A stretch of 40,550 nucleotides of DNA, from the NCBI GenBank assembly GCA_017537345.1, contig JAFYKY010000009.1, positions 1-40,550 of the forward strand, given 5' to 3'. The notes under the pieces are model-generated. The model did not search any database. It saw nothing but the letters and a program-made list of their open reading frames with translations, and was not told the DNA's origin. Source of the DNA: Clostridia bacterium. Lineage in GTDB: Bacteria; Bacillota; Clostridia; Oscillospirales; CAG-382. Every line of letters begins with the position of its first letter. Positions within the stretch are counted from its first letter, which is position 1. Of this stretch, positions 8,593-16,777 are shown piece by piece. The position numbers and the translations under genes were made by a program.

Positions 8593-9648
8593 ATGAAAAC
8601 ATCCGCAAAAAAATGGATAAAATTTTGCGTTTCCGCAGTTATCGTGGTGTTCACGCTGTGGCTTCTTCAATGCCTGCTTTTGCCGAAATACGTTACAGGC
8701 ACGGTCGAAGGCGCGTTTATTGCCGAATATTACGATGAAGTGAAGGATCACGACGTTATATTCGTAGGCGATTGCGAAGTGTACGAAAACTTTTCGCCTA
8801 TAGTTTTATGGCGCGATTACGGTATAAACAGCTATATACGGGGAAGCGCGGAGCAATACGTTTTTCAATCCTATTACATTCTTGAAGACACTTTGCGCTA
8901 CGAAACGCCGAAAGTTGTCATCTTTAATATACAATCCCTTTGTTTTCCCGAATCCAGAAACGAAGCTTACAACCGTATGTCTATCGAAGGTATGGAGTGG
9001 TCATTCTCAAAGGTGAACTCCATACTGGCTTCTATGAGGGAGGAAGAACGGTTTTTGGATTATGTGTTCCCCATTCTGCGTTACCACAGCAGATGGGAGC
9101 AGTTAAACGGCGATGACCTTGAATATATGTTCAAAACAAAAAAAGTATCCCACAACGGATACTATATGCGCGTGGACGTGCGTCCTGCGGAAAACGTGCC
9201 GACAGGCAAGCCCCTTGCGGATTACACGTTTGACAGCCGTTCGATAAAATATCTTGATATGATGCGTGATCTTTGCGCAGAAAAAGGTATTGAGCTTATA
9301 CTTATCAAAGCTCCCAGCCTTTATCCTTACTGGTACGATGAATGGGACGCGCAGATAAAAGAATACTCGGCAAAAAACGGTCTTACGTACATTAACTTCC
9401 TTGAGCTTACCGAGGAGATCGGTATTGATTACAGCACCGATACCTACGATGCCGGACTTCATATGAATCTTGCGGGAGCGGAAAAATTGTCCCTTTGGCT
9501 GGGAGAATATCTGACCGCCGAAGCAGGTCTTGCAGACAGAAGATCGGAAACAGAGCTTGCTCTGCGCTGGGAAGAAAAAATAGAGTTTTACGAAGCTGAA
9601 AAGCAATACCAGTACGAATTTTACGGAATGAATGAAAAGGCAGACTGA
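8593..9648 (+). CDS. DltD-like membrane-anchored SGNH-fold protein with Cys at the nucleophile position
   Basis: 351 residues from the ATG at 8593. This start puts a basic patch and one TM segment (about residues 9-30) at the N-terminus, as in DltD/AlgX-type proteins; an earlier in-frame ATG at 8548 would lie inside the MBOAT gene. The block I motif reads FVGDCEVYENFSP, with Cys61 where GDSL/SGNH enzymes have Ser. The C-terminal block reads DAGLHMN with Asp286 and His290, so two triad members are kept. Members of this fold in dlt or alginate operons help transfer groups to wall polymers outside the membrane. Here it probably accepts the MBOAT product. Whether Cys61 is catalytic or the protein is a non-enzymatic chaperone cannot be told. 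Confidence 0.75.
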   Translation: MKTSAKKWIKFCVSAVIVVFTLWLLQCLLLPKYVTGTVEGAFIAEYYDEVKDHDVIFVGDCEVYENFSPIVLWRDYGINSYIRGSAEQYVFQSYYILEDTLRYETPKVVIFNIQSLCFPESRNEAYNRMSIEGMEWSFSKVNSILASMREEERFLDYVFPILRYHSRWEQLNGDDLEYMFKTKKVSHNGYYMRVDVRPAENVPTGKPLADYTFDSRSIKYLDMMRDLCAEKGIELILIKAPSLYPYWYDEWDAQIKEYSAKNGLTYINFLELTEEIGIDYSTDTYDAGLHMNLAGAEKLSLWLGEYLTAEAGLADRRSETELALRWEEKIEFYEAEKQYQYEFYGMNEKAD

Positions 9649-9650
9649 TT

Positions 9651-11495
9651 ATGTGCGGAATATGCGGAATATTTGATATTACCGGAAAACACCTTATAAC
9701 CAGCGATATGATAGACAAAATGCTTGTATCTATCCGTCATCGCGGTCCCGACGGTTCACAATCAAAAATACTGAACGGTGTCGGTCTGGGGTTTAACCGC
9801 TTGAGCTTTATAGATCTTGACGGCGGTATGCAGCCTTTATCCAACGAAGACGATACCCTGCATATGATCTGCAACGGTGAGATATTTAATTACCGCGAGC
9901 TTAAAAACGAGCTTTGCGCAAAAGGACATACTTTTAAAACCAAGACAGACGTTGAGGTAATACTGCATCTTTACGAAGAATACGGGCTTGATTTTCCCAA
10001 AAAGCTTAACGGACAGTTTGCTATCGCTTTATACGATCAGAGTGAAGATACCCTTTTCCTTGTACGCGACCAGATAGGAATTGCGCCTTTATTTTACACA
10101 GTTTCGGAGGGCAGACTTATCTTCGGTTCGGAGATAAAAGCCATATTGGAATGTCCCGACGTAGACAGAAGGCTTAATCTGAAAGCCGTTGACCAGCTTA
10201 TGAACTACCCCGGCGTTGTTTCGCCCGAAACCTTTTTTGACGGCATAAAGTCACTCCGCGCGGGACATCTTTTGGTGGTTAAGCGGGAGCAGGACGTAAA
10301 AGACGTTGAATACTGGGATCTTATCTATTCCCCCGAGGAAGAGGAAGACAAGGGCGAATCCTATTACGTGGATAAGCTGAGGGAGTTGATGAAGGAATCC
10401 ATCGCCCGCAGACTTGTGGCAGACGTTCCCGTAGGATTTTACGTTTCCGGCGGGTTGGACAGCTCGGTGGTTGCGTGTTATATAGGCAAATTTCTTTTGG
10501 ACAGCTATTATTCCTTTTCGGCGGAGATAGGCGAAGCGGATCTTGACGAAAGCCGTTTCCAGAAGATTGTAAAAGAATGTGTTAATTCCAAGCATTACAG
10601 CACAAAAGTGGGCGAAGACGAAATATGGAAAAATCTGTATGACGTTGTTTACCACGCTGAATCGGGGCTGAAGGAAAGCTACGACGTAGCGGCGTATATG
10701 CTCTCCTCTCTGGTACAACGCTCCCCTGCGAAAGCTGTTCTTACGGGACAGGGTTCGGATGAATTCTTTTGCGGTTACGTGGGATATATGGTGGATCTGT
10801 TCCGCGAAATGCAAAAAGGGAAAATGACAAAGGAAGAATGCGAAATAAACGAGCGTCTGTGGGGCGACCCTTATTTCCGTTACGAGCGTAATCATCCCGA
10901 AATAAGAAAGATACACCAAACCGTATACAGCGACCGTATACGCGGAGATATAGACAAATTTTCCGCATTTGCGGAAAGTCCCATAAACGTGGACCGCGTA
11001 AAAGGGCTCAGCTCACAAAAGCGGCGGTCGTATATAGATTACAAGCTTCGTCTTTCCGACCACCTGCTTACCGAGCACGGTGACCGTATGTTCTTTTCCC
11101 ACTCCGTAGAAGGAAGACACCCCTTCCTTGATAAAGATCTGCTTGCTTTTGTTGCCACTATTCCCGATAAATACAAAATGAACGGCGCAAAAGAAAAGTA
11201 TATCCTTAAAAAAGCGGGAGAAGGAATAGTTCCCAACGAAATATTAAAAAGACGTAAATTCCCCTTCCAGGCGCCGGGAATGTCCTCTATGGTCAAAAAG
11301 GCGAAGGGCGAGATCGGCTTTTTGAGCGATTCGCTTATCAAAAAGTACGATATATTCGATCTTAACAAGGTAAAGGAAATGAAAAACGTATACCTTGCGG
11401 AGGATTTCAGGCTGATGGGAGCTTACGAGATAGACTATCTGCTTATAGTTATGACGGTTACAATGCTTTGTGAGCGTTACAACTTGACGATTTGA
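9651..11495 (+). CDS. asnB: Asparagine synthetase (glutamine-hydrolysing) family amidotransferase
   Basis: 614 residues. MCGICGIF at the N-terminus supplies the Cys2 glutaminase nucleophile after Met removal, followed by the class II glutaminase domain (to about residue 210). The synthetase domain has the PPi-loop FYVSGGLDSS. Length matches the AsnB family. It starts 2 bases after the previous stop codon with only a weak AAAGG site, so it is part of the dlt-like operon. AsnB proteins normally make asparagine from aspartate; some Gram-positive members (LtsA of corynebacteria, AsnB of Bacillus subtilis) instead amidate the meso-diaminopimelate of peptidoglycan. The company of envelope genes suggests either supply of an amino acid for the ligase or amidation of an envelope acid. 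Both are inference. Confidence 0.85.
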   Translation: MCGICGIFDITGKHLITSDMIDKMLVSIRHRGPDGSQSKILNGVGLGFNRLSFIDLDGGMQPLSNEDDTLHMICNGEIFNYRELKNELCAKGHTFKTKTDVEVILHLYEEYGLDFPKKLNGQFAIALYDQSEDTLFLVRDQIGIAPLFYTVSEGRLIFGSEIKAILECPDVDRRLNLKAVDQLMNYPGVVSPETFFDGIKSLRAGHLLVVKREQDVKDVEYWDLIYSPEEEEDKGESYYVDKLRELMKESIARRLVADVPVGFYVSGGLDSSVVACYIGKFLLDSYYSFSAEIGEADLDESRFQKIVKECVNSKHYSTKVGEDEIWKNLYDVVYHAESGLKESYDVAAYMLSSLVQRSPAKAVLTGQGSDEFFCGYVGYMVDLFREMQKGKMTKEECEINERLWGDPYFRYERNHPEIRKIHQTVYSDRIRGDIDKFSAFAESPINVDRVKGLSSQKRRSYIDYKLRLSDHLLTEHGDRMFFSHSVEGRHPFLDKDLLAFVATIPDKYKMNGAKEKYILKKAGEGIVPNEILKRRKFPFQAPGMSSMVKKAKGEIGFLSDSLIKKYDIFDLNKVKEMKNVYLAEDFRLMGAYEIDYLLIVMTVTMLCERYNLTI

Positions 11496-11504
11496 GGAAT
11501 TAAA

Positions 11505-12587
11505 ATGAAAAAGATATTTATTGCAGCTTGCATACTCGGGCTTCTGTTCGCCGTATGCTCCTGCGACACTCCCGATACGAACACTTCCCAAGTGATAAAG
11601 GAAATGTCCATTTACGGAGTAAAAAGCAATATTACGGTATACGCAGACGATTCGGCGGAAGTAATAAACGCCACTGTGCTTGAAGGCGTTTCCGTTTACG
11701 GTGACGATACCTGCGAAGTAAAGTTCAAAATAATATCAAAGCAAGACTCAAGCGAAGTAACGTCCCTTGCCGAAGGCGAATACAGCTTACGGTACTACTG
11801 CGAAAACGATGCTGTGGAGGACGTTATTACATCCATCACCGTCTTGCCTGCGGACACCACTCCTCCCGTATTTGAGGGAATAAAGGATATTGTGGTTAAT
11901 CTGGGCAGTACCCCTTCATACAGAAGCGGAGTTACGGTTACGGACGATACCGATAAAAACGTACAGTTCAGCGTGGACGCTTCCAAGGTGGATCTTACCG
12001 AATTGGGAGAATACGAGGTGGTTTATTCCGCTACCGATGCCCGCGGAAACACCGCAACGGAAACCGCGACAGTTACGGTGATCGAAGCGGTTGACGATCC
12101 GGACCAACAGCCTACCGTTACCAAGCATCAGCTTGACCAGCTTTGCAAGAGTATTCTTAATTCCATACTCAGGGACGGTATGAACGAAAGAGAAAAGGCA
12201 GAGGCTATATACAACAAGGTAAGCGCAATAAAATACGTAAGCACGTCCGACGATGAGGACTGGATGGTAAACGCATATAACGGATTATCCACTATGAAAG
12301 GCGATTGCGTAAATTATGCCGATGCCGCCCGCGCGTTGCTTACTATGGCGGAAATCCCCAACTATACTCTTCAGCGTGTGGACGGCACCTCGGACCATTT
12401 CTGGCTTATAGTTTACGTGGAGGGAGCGTGGTATCATTTTGATGCCTGCCCTACCTCATCGCTGTACCCGTTCAAATGCTTTTTGCGCACCGATTCGGAG
12501 GTAAAGGAATATTCCGACAGCCGTACCGATAAACCGAATTATTATAACTACGATAAAGACAGCTGTCCTTACGACGTTAAGGATTAA
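11505..12587 (+). CDS. Lipoprotein with Ig-like domain and transglutaminase-like domain
   Basis: 360 residues; GAGGA just before the ATG. A type II signal peptide ends in AVCSC, giving Cys20 as the lipidated residue. At about residues 115-195 lies a bacterial Ig-like/HYR-type domain (DTTPPVFEGI... YSATDARGNTATETATVTV). The C-terminal half is a transglutaminase-like domain with Cys268 in KGDCVNYAD, His298 in SDHFWL and Asp313 in HFDACP, a complete triad. It sits outside the membrane and should act as a Cys amidase, protease or crosslinker on envelope material. It is a second such domain within 8 kb, but differs from the YDG-repeat protein in anchor and architecture. In the operon it follows the amidotransferase by 9 bases. 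Confidence 0.8.
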   Translation: MKKIFIAACILGLLFAVCSCDTPDTNTSQVIKEMSIYGVKSNITVYADDSAEVINATVLEGVSVYGDDTCEVKFKIISKQDSSEVTSLAEGEYSLRYYCENDAVEDVITSITVLPADTTPPVFEGIKDIVVNLGSTPSYRSGVTVTDDTDKNVQFSVDASKVDLTELGEYEVVYSATDARGNTATETATVTVIEAVDDPDQQPTVTKHQLDQLCKSILNSILRDGMNEREKAEAIYNKVSAIKYVSTSDDEDWMVNAYNGLSTMKGDCVNYADAARALLTMAEIPNYTLQRVDGTSDHFWLIVYVEGAWYHFDACPTSSLYPFKCFLRTDSEVKEYSDSRTDKPNYYNYDKDSCPYDVKD

Positions 12588-12610
12588 GACTTATTTGAAA
12601 AGAGGCAATT

Positions 12611-13126
12611 ATGAAAAAATTCACACTTATAGTTTTGTGTCTTTTGCTTACGGTTTCTTTATTTTCCTGCGTTGCGGATAACGTGGGCGGTAATTCCGAA
12701 GGCGGCGCAAACACGCAAAACGGCAGTAAATACGTTTTTAACGTTGCAAGCAAGAACAACTACTGCGTTAAGCTTGATATGAATATGAAAGAAGTACTTG
12801 AAGCGCTGGGAGAGCCTTTGAGCTATTTTGAAGCCGCATCCTGCGCCTTTGACGGACTTGACAAAACCTACACCTACGCGGGCTTCCAGATACTCACCCG
12901 CCCCGACGGAGATAAGGATTATATAAATTCCGTTATCCTTACCGATGACAGCGTTACGACTCCCGAGGGAGTTTATATCGGCGTTTCGGAAGCCGACGTT
13001 ACCGCAAAATACGGTAATCCCGACCAAAAAACAGATACGCTTTTAAGCTATACCGACGGAAACACCGCTTTGAATTTTATTCTTAAAAACGGCACGGTAA
13101 TTTCCATTGAATATATCCCCGCGTAA
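12611..13126 (+). CDS. Small lipoprotein, possibly with two BamE/SmpA-like repeats
   Basis: 171 residues; last gene of the dlt-like operon, 23 bases after the previous stop, with AGAGG upstream. A lipoprotein signal ends in SLFSC (Cys20), followed by a Gly/Asn/Ser-rich spacer. The mature domain seems to hold two related halves, one with MKEVLEALGEPLSYFE and one with EADVTAKYGNPDQKTD, each followed by a strand-rich stretch. This is the helix-then-sheet pattern of SmpA/BamE-like small domains. No catalytic residues stand out. The function is unknown; binding to the envelope substrate or to the preceding transglutaminase-like lipoprotein is only a guess. Confidence 0.7.
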   Translation: MKKFTLIVLCLLLTVSLFSCVADNVGGNSEGGANTQNGSKYVFNVASKNNYCVKLDMNMKEVLEALGEPLSYFEAASCAFDGLDKTYTYAGFQILTRPDGDKDYINSVILTDDSVTTPEGVYIGVSEADVTAKYGNPDQKTDTLLSYTDGNTALNFILKNGTVISIEYIPA

Positions 13127-13136
13127 AACAAATCGA

Positions 13137-13170
13137 AAAAACGGCAGTCAAGTAATGAACTGCCGTTTTT
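13137..13170. terminator. Bidirectional terminator between the dlt-like operon and the small membrane peptide gene
   Basis: A 12-bp stem (13137-13148 with 13159-13170) with a 10-base loop has an A-run on the left arm and a T-run on the right. It ends the + strand operon 11 bases after its last stop codon and the - strand peptide gene 11 bases after its stop codon. Confidence 0.85.
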
Positions 13171-13180
13171 ATATTTATAC

Positions 13181-13345
13181 TCATATCAGGTTCAATAACA
13201 ATCCGACCGAAAAGGAAACTGCATTACAAGCTGCAGACACAAGCAGACACGCTTTGTATGTCTTATTCAGCATCAGCTTATACAATCCCGCTTCCGTAAA
13301 CAAAACAACGCAGCCTGCCGCTTGTACCGTGATCCGTTTTTTCAT
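13181..13345 (-). CDS. 54-residue membrane peptide
   Basis: This short gene is supported by its own signals rather than by homology. There is a perfect-spacing promoter (13393-13421), a GAGGT ribosome binding site 7-8 bases before the ATG, and a terminator directly after the stop. The peptide starts MKKRITVQAAGCVVLF, has a middle segment EAGLYKLMLNKTY, and ends in a second hydrophobic stretch (SFSVGLLLNLI). Two TM helices with a short basic loop are likely. Small two-helix membrane proteins of this kind with an Asn-Ala-Xaa-Ser in the second helix occur in Clostridia, but I cannot name a family. The opposite strand has a longer open frame here, rejected because it reads through the terminator. 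Confidence 0.65.
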   Translation of the reverse strand: MKKRITVQAAGCVVLFTEAGLYKLMLNKTYKACLLVSAACNAVSFSVGLLLNLI

Positions 13346-13392
13346 ACGTATCTACCTCAATGCAAAAAGAAAAGCAATATCGTATCAACTGT

Positions 13393-13421
13393 ATCATAGC
13401 AAATTATCCCGATGTTGTCAA
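13393..13421 (-). promoter_or_regulatory. Promoter of the 54-residue peptide gene
   Basis: On the minus strand TTGACA (13416-13421) and TATGAT (13393-13398) are 17 bases apart. The distance to the start codon at 13345 is about 48 bases. This is a near-consensus housekeeping promoter. Confidence 0.8.
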
Positions 13422-13470
13422 GAAAAAAATAATGTGATTCAATACGTTGATATAACTTCGGACACGAAAT

Positions 13471-13503
13471 AAAAAATCCAAGTCATACGACTTGGATTTT
13501 TTT
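13471..13503 (-). terminator. Terminator of the tRNA-Leu gene
   Basis: A 9-bp stem (ATCCAAGTC with GACTTGGAT) and 4-base loop with A-run and T-run flanks lie directly downstream of the tRNA on its strand. It is symmetrical enough to work in both directions. Confidence 0.8.
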
Positions 13504-13589
13504 GGTGCGGGTAATAGGACTTGAACCTACACGAAGTTGCCCCCACTAGAACCTGAATCTAGCGCGTCTGCCAATTCCGCCATACCCGC
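13503..13589 (-). tRNA. tRNA-Leu (anticodon CAG)
   Basis: Read on the minus strand, the acceptor arms GCGGGTA (13583-13589) and its partner (13507-13513) pair fully, with discriminator A and an encoded CCA at the 3' end (13503-13505). The anticodon stem CTAGA/TCTAG closes a 7-base loop TTCAGGT, giving CAG. A long variable arm (GGGGGCAACTTCGT region) and the T-arm GTAGGTTCAAGTCCTAT fit the class II tRNA-Leu layout. It reads CUG codons. Confidence 0.95.
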
Positions 13590-13610
13590 ATATAATTTGG
13601 CAACGGCGTA

Positions 13611-13639
13611 ATTATATCACACCGTTGCCCTGTTGTCAA
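13611..13639 (-). promoter_or_regulatory. Consensus promoter of tRNA-Leu with an inverted repeat across the -10 box
   Basis: TTGACA (13634-13639) and TATAAT (13611-13616), both perfect, are 17 bases apart. GGCAACGG at 13599-13606 and its exact complement at 13622-13629 flank the -10 box and the likely start point. It could be an operator or a hairpin in the non-transcribed strand. Confidence 0.85.
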
Positions 13640-13655
13640 GTGAAATTTAATACTA

Positions 13656-14279
13656 TTATTTGATTTTTTCGTATGTATTGAGCCACTCTCTTGCGATCAT
13701 TTCGTGTCCGAAGGGTGTGGGGTGAACACCGTCCCACAGCCAGTAGGATTCGGGCGCTTTTTCACAGAGAGAATCGAACTTATCCTGCAAAGGTACAAAC
13801 TCCAGCCCGTATTTTTCCGCAACACGGCGGGAAGCAGCTGCTTTTTCCTTTACTCCGCTGAGAAATCCGTCCCAATTTTCTTCTGTTGCGGTTCCTTTGA
13901 GCACGAAGGGTTCGAAGATGATTATCTTGCAATCGGGAAGCTCTGCCTTGACTTCTTCTATAAGCATAGAATAGAGCAGTTCGAACTTGGGGGTATCTAC
14001 GCCGTTCTGATAATTGATCTCGTGCCACACGTCATTTACGCCGATGAGAACGGACATTATATCGGGTTTAAGGTTAATGATATCCTTCTTTATACGGGCA
14101 TAAACGTCAACAATACGGTTGCCGGAAATTCCGCGGTTTATAAAATTGTATTTGCCCGGCTCGTCATAGCCGATAGACGCAGTGACCAACTGGGGATAAC
14201 CTATTCCCCTTCTGCTGTCGTCGTTATAATCGCGGCCGGCATCTGTAATGGAATCGCCTTGGAAAAGAATGGTTTTCAT
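13656..14279 (-). CDS. SGNH/GDSL-type esterase
   Basis: 207 residues from the ATG at 14279, chosen because AAAGGAGC precedes it and because the catalytic block must be N-terminal. All SGNH blocks are present: FQGDSIT with Ser10, GISGNRI with Gly52/Asn54 region, LIGVNDVW with Asn82, and DGVHPTPFGH with Asp183 and His186. No signal peptide is seen, so it should act in the cytoplasm as a lipase, thioesterase or carbohydrate esterase. Rhamnogalacturonan acetylesterase-like and isoamyl-acetate-hydrolysing enzymes have this size and block spacing. The sortase gene lies 17 bases upstream on the same strand, so the two are probably co-transcribed from the promoter at 15285-15313. The substrate cannot be told. 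Confidence 0.9.
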   Translation of the reverse strand: MKTILFQGDSITDAGRDYNDDSRRGIGYPQLVTASIGYDEPGKYNFINRGISGNRIVDVYARIKKDIINLKPDIMSVLIGVNDVWHEINYQNGVDTPKFELLYSMLIEEVKAELPDCKIIIFEPFVLKGTATEENWDGFLSGVKEKAAASRRVAEKYGLEFVPLQDKFDSLCEKAPESYWLWDGVHPTPFGHEMIAREWLNTYEKIK

Positions 14280-14296
14280 AAAAAGCTCCTTTATTT

Positions 14297-15250
14297 TTAG
14301 TTGTATTTTACAACCTGAGTAAGCAGGCAATGGAGAACGTAACGCTCTTTTGAGTTGGTATAGCTGTTGGTGCAGGTAACGAGCGTTGCTATTTTGGAAG
14401 ATGAATCGTAAGGGAGAGAGCAAGGAATTATGGAGCGGGAACGGATCATATCCAGATATTCCACGAAAGCTTCATAGGACGGGAAGCTGGTCTTGGTGAA
14501 ATCGGAACCGTCCGACCGATAACCGGAAAAAGGCTTGTAAATATACAACGCGTCCTCGGTATATATCTCTATACGCATAGTTTCCGCGGTGGAATTACGG
14601 TTTGCGCTCTCGAACCAGTTGCGCAGGGAACGGAACATAGTTCCGTTGGTCATATTATGACCGTAAATTACGGTGTTCAGGTTATTATTGTAAATATCGG
14701 AAAGGCGGTAATCAACGTAAATACTTCCGCCGTTGGCGTAGTTGCCCTTGTAATCTGCGCGTATGTACGTATCGTTGGTGGCGCCCTTTAATACGGGATA
14801 ATCTATATTGGTGCCGGTTACCACGATCCACGCATAAGTATCGGGATATTTGCTGTTAAGAGCCGTAACGGCGGCTTTGTATTTTGCGTATCTCGCGGGG
14901 TCGTCGTATTCGTTATCCTTCGATCCCGAAACGGTGTTGTTGTCCGTAACCAGATTTATGGAATCGTACAAAGAAAGCAGGTTATCCGGCGTAACGGTGG
15001 ATGCCAGCGGGGACAGCGCGCTTTGTACGATGATCTCCGTAAGTGTATCCTGCTCTTTTTTATCTGCAATAAATCTTTCCGCAACGGAACCGGAGGAATA
15101 TAAAAATATTGCGATAAATACGCAGGCAAGGACGGCGCGGAGAATACCATCCGCCCCGATACGTTTCTTTTTATGTTTACTGCTGTCATAACCCGTCTGA
15201 TCAGGAGTCATAGAAGACAGGGACGACAGAAACTGATTATTATCTTGCAT
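14297..15250 (-). CDS. srtB: Class B-like sortase
   Basis: 317 residues. A cytoplasmic hydrophilic N-tail of about 34 residues precedes one TM segment (about 36-54), so the catalytic domain is outside the cell. The sortase triad is visible: His198 in VIYGHNM, Cys293 in LVTCTNS and Arg303 in ERYVLHC. The motif IDYPVLKG and the helix-rich insert between the His and Cys fit class B. Sortases cut a C-terminal sorting signal and join the protein to peptidoglycan or to another protein. No protein in the window shows a convincing LPxTG- or NPxTG-type signal, so substrates are elsewhere. AAGGGG lies before the start. It is co-directional with the SGNH esterase gene. Confidence 0.9.
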   Translation of the reverse strand: MQDNNQFLSSLSSMTPDQTGYDSSKHKKKRIGADGILRAVLACVFIAIFLYSSGSVAERFIADKKEQDTLTEIIVQSALSPLASTVTPDNLLSLYDSINLVTDNNTVSGSKDNEYDDPARYAKYKAAVTALNSKYPDTYAWIVVTGTNIDYPVLKGATNDTYIRADYKGNYANGGSIYVDYRLSDIYNNNLNTVIYGHNMTNGTMFRSLRNWFESANRNSTAETMRIEIYTEDALYIYKPFSGYRSDGSDFTKTSFPSYEAFVEYLDMIRSRSIIPCSLPYDSSSKIATLVTCTNSYTNSKERYVLHCLLTQVVKYN

Positions 15251-15284
15251 ACCGAAAAAGCCCCTTTTGGTTTTTGCTACTGCT

Positions 15285-15313
15285 ATTATAGTGAAAAATG
15301 TTTAATTAAGCAA
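15285..15313 (-). promoter_or_regulatory. Promoter of the sortase-esterase unit
   Basis: On the minus strand TTGCTT (15308-15313) and TATAAT (15285-15290) are 17 bases apart, 35 bases before the sortase start codon. It is divergent from the tig promoter about 60 bases away. Confidence 0.75.
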
Positions 15314-15373
15314 GTACGTATTGTAAATTTTTTTGCTTTGATGACAAAAAGATTCATAAAATTTAAAAAGGAA

Positions 15374-15402
15374 TTGACAAATCGGGGTTTTTGGTATATT
15401 AT
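15374..15402 (+). promoter_or_regulatory. Promoter of tig (and probably clpP-clpX)
   Basis: TTGACA (15374-15379) and TATTAT (15397-15402) are 17 bases apart; AAAGGAG (about 15431-15437) and the tig ATG follow. No heat-shock operator (CIRCE or CtsR-like repeat) is evident beside it. Confidence 0.8.
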
Positions 15403-15444
15403 ATATCGTGTTTAACTATGTAAACAATTTAAAGGAGAAATAAA

Positions 15445-16725
15445 ATGAGTTTAAAGAGTGTTAACAGAGAAACTCGGAACCTTGCGGAACTTGAGATACT
15501 GATTGAAAAATCCGTGTTCGACGCAGAGGTTGACAAGGTGTTCAAAAAGAATGCCGAAAAAATTACCGTTCCCGGTTTCAGAAAGGGAAAGGCTCCCCGC
15601 AAGATTATCGAAAAAATGTACGGCACCGCATACTTCTTCGAAGAAGCTATTGATAACCTTCTTCCCGATGAATACGCTGCTGCTGTTGCAGAAGCAGGTA
15701 TCGACCCTGTTTCCCGTCCCGAGATAGACGTTAAGTCTATGGACGACAACGGTGTTTTGCTTACTGCAAAGGTTTACACCAAGCCCGAAGCTGTTGTTGC
15801 AGATTACAAGGGTATTGAAGTTAAAAAGGACAAGGTTCGCGTAACAAAAGATGAGATCGCCGCAGAGATTGACAAAATCCGCGAGCGTAATGCGCGTATA
15901 CTTACTCTTACCGACGTTGCTGCTGAAAACGGCGACGAGGTAGTTATAGATTTCGAAGGCTTTGTTGACGGCGTTGCTTTCGAAGGCGGCAAGGCAGAGA
16001 AATATTCTCTTAAGCTTGGCAGCCACTCCTTCATTGAAGGCTTTGAAGAACAGCTTATCGGCAAGGTTCCTTCCGAAGAGCTCTTTGATATCAACGTTAA
16101 CTTCCCTGCTGATTACGGCGCAGAAAACCTTGCAGGCAAGCCCGCAGTATTCAAGATCAAGCTTCACGAAGTAAAGCGTACCGATCTTCCCGTGCTTGAC
16201 GAAGAGTTTGTAAAGGACGTTTCCGAATTTGATACCGTTGCTGAATACGAAGCAGATATCAAGGCTAAAATCAAGGAAAGAAAGACTGCTGACAGCGATC
16301 GCAAGCTTGAAGAAGACCTTGTAAACGCTATCGTTGAAAAGACCACCGTTGAAATTCCCGATTGTATGATCGAAACCGAGATCGACGGCTACGTTCGCGA
16401 TTACGATTACCGTCTGCAGATGCAGGGCGGCTCTCTTGACCTGTACTACAAGTACACCGGTCAGACCGAAGCGCAGCTCCGCGAATCCTTCAAATCCGGC
16501 GCAGAGAAGCAGGTAAAGACCCGTCTTGCTCTGGAATTCATCTCCAAGACCGAGAATATAACCGCTACCGAAGAGGAGATCGAAGCTGAATACGCAAAGA
16601 TCGCCGCAGGCTATGCAGTTGAGATAGAAAAGGTTAAGTCCTCTATCCCCGTTTCCGGTATTACCGAAGACGTTGTTCTCCGCAAAGCTGTTGATTTCGT
16701 CAAGGAAAACGCAGTTATTAAATAA
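15445..16725 (+). CDS. tig: Trigger factor (ribosome-associated chaperone and prolyl isomerase)
   Basis: 426 residues, the normal length. The N-terminal ribosome-binding domain has the signature loop [12 protein letters not shown] at about residues 38-49. An FKBP-type prolyl isomerase domain follows at about 155-240 ([20 protein letters not shown]). The C-terminal helical chaperone arms fill the rest. It binds the large ribosomal subunit near the exit tunnel and shields nascent chains. Gene order tig-clpP-clpX is widely conserved in bacteria and links folding with degradation. A strong ribosome binding site (AAAGGAGAAATAAAATG) fits high expression. The opposite strand has a 433-codon open frame, which is a codon-bias shadow. 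Confidence 0.97.
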   Translation: MSLKSVNRETRNLAELEILIEKSVFDAEVDKVFKKNAEKITVPGFRKGKAPRKIIEKMYGTAYFFEEAIDNLLPDEYAAAVAEAGIDPVSRPEIDVKSMDDNGVLLTAKVYTKPEAVVADYKGIEVKKDKVRVTKDEIAAEIDKIRERNARILTLTDVAAENGDEVVIDFEGFVDGVAFEGGKAEKYSLKLGSHSFIEGFEEQLIGKVPSEELFDINVNFPADYGAENLAGKPAVFKIKLHEVKRTDLPVLDEEFVKDVSEFDTVAEYEADIKAKIKERKTADSDRKLEEDLVNAIVEKTTVEIPDCMIETEIDGYVRDYDYRLQMQGGSLDLYYKYTGQTEAQLRESFKSGAEKQVKTRLALEFISKTENITATEEEIEAEYAKIAAGYAVEIEKVKSSIPVSGITEDVVLRKAVDFVKENAVIK

Positions 16726-16740
16726 GCTTACCAAAACTAC

Positions 16741-16777
16741 GGGCTGTCTCATTCAGGTGCGGCAGCCCATATTTTTT
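16741..16777 (+). terminator. Hairpin between tig and clpP, possible partial terminator
   Basis: GGGCTGTC (16741-16748) pairs with GGCAGCCC (16761-16768) with one G-U pair and a 12-base loop, followed by a short T-run. It lies 15 bases after the tig stop. It could reduce read-through into clpP or protect the tig mRNA end. No separate clpP promoter is clear after it. Confidence 0.6.

Noticed and set aside
13107..13472. 121-codon open frame on the plus strand after the last lipoprotein gene
   Set aside because: It reads straight through a terminator and lies opposite a short gene with full promoter, RBS and terminator; composition is not protein-like.
14280..14423. Upstream extension of the SGNH esterase gene
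   Set aside because: The added residues lie inside the sortase gene in another frame and are not protein-like; AAAGGAG and the catalytic GDS block point to 14279.
15451..16752. 433-codon open frame on the minus strand opposite tig
   Set aside because: It mirrors almost all of the trigger factor gene, has no ribosome binding site or recognisable domain, and arises from the strong codon bias of tig.
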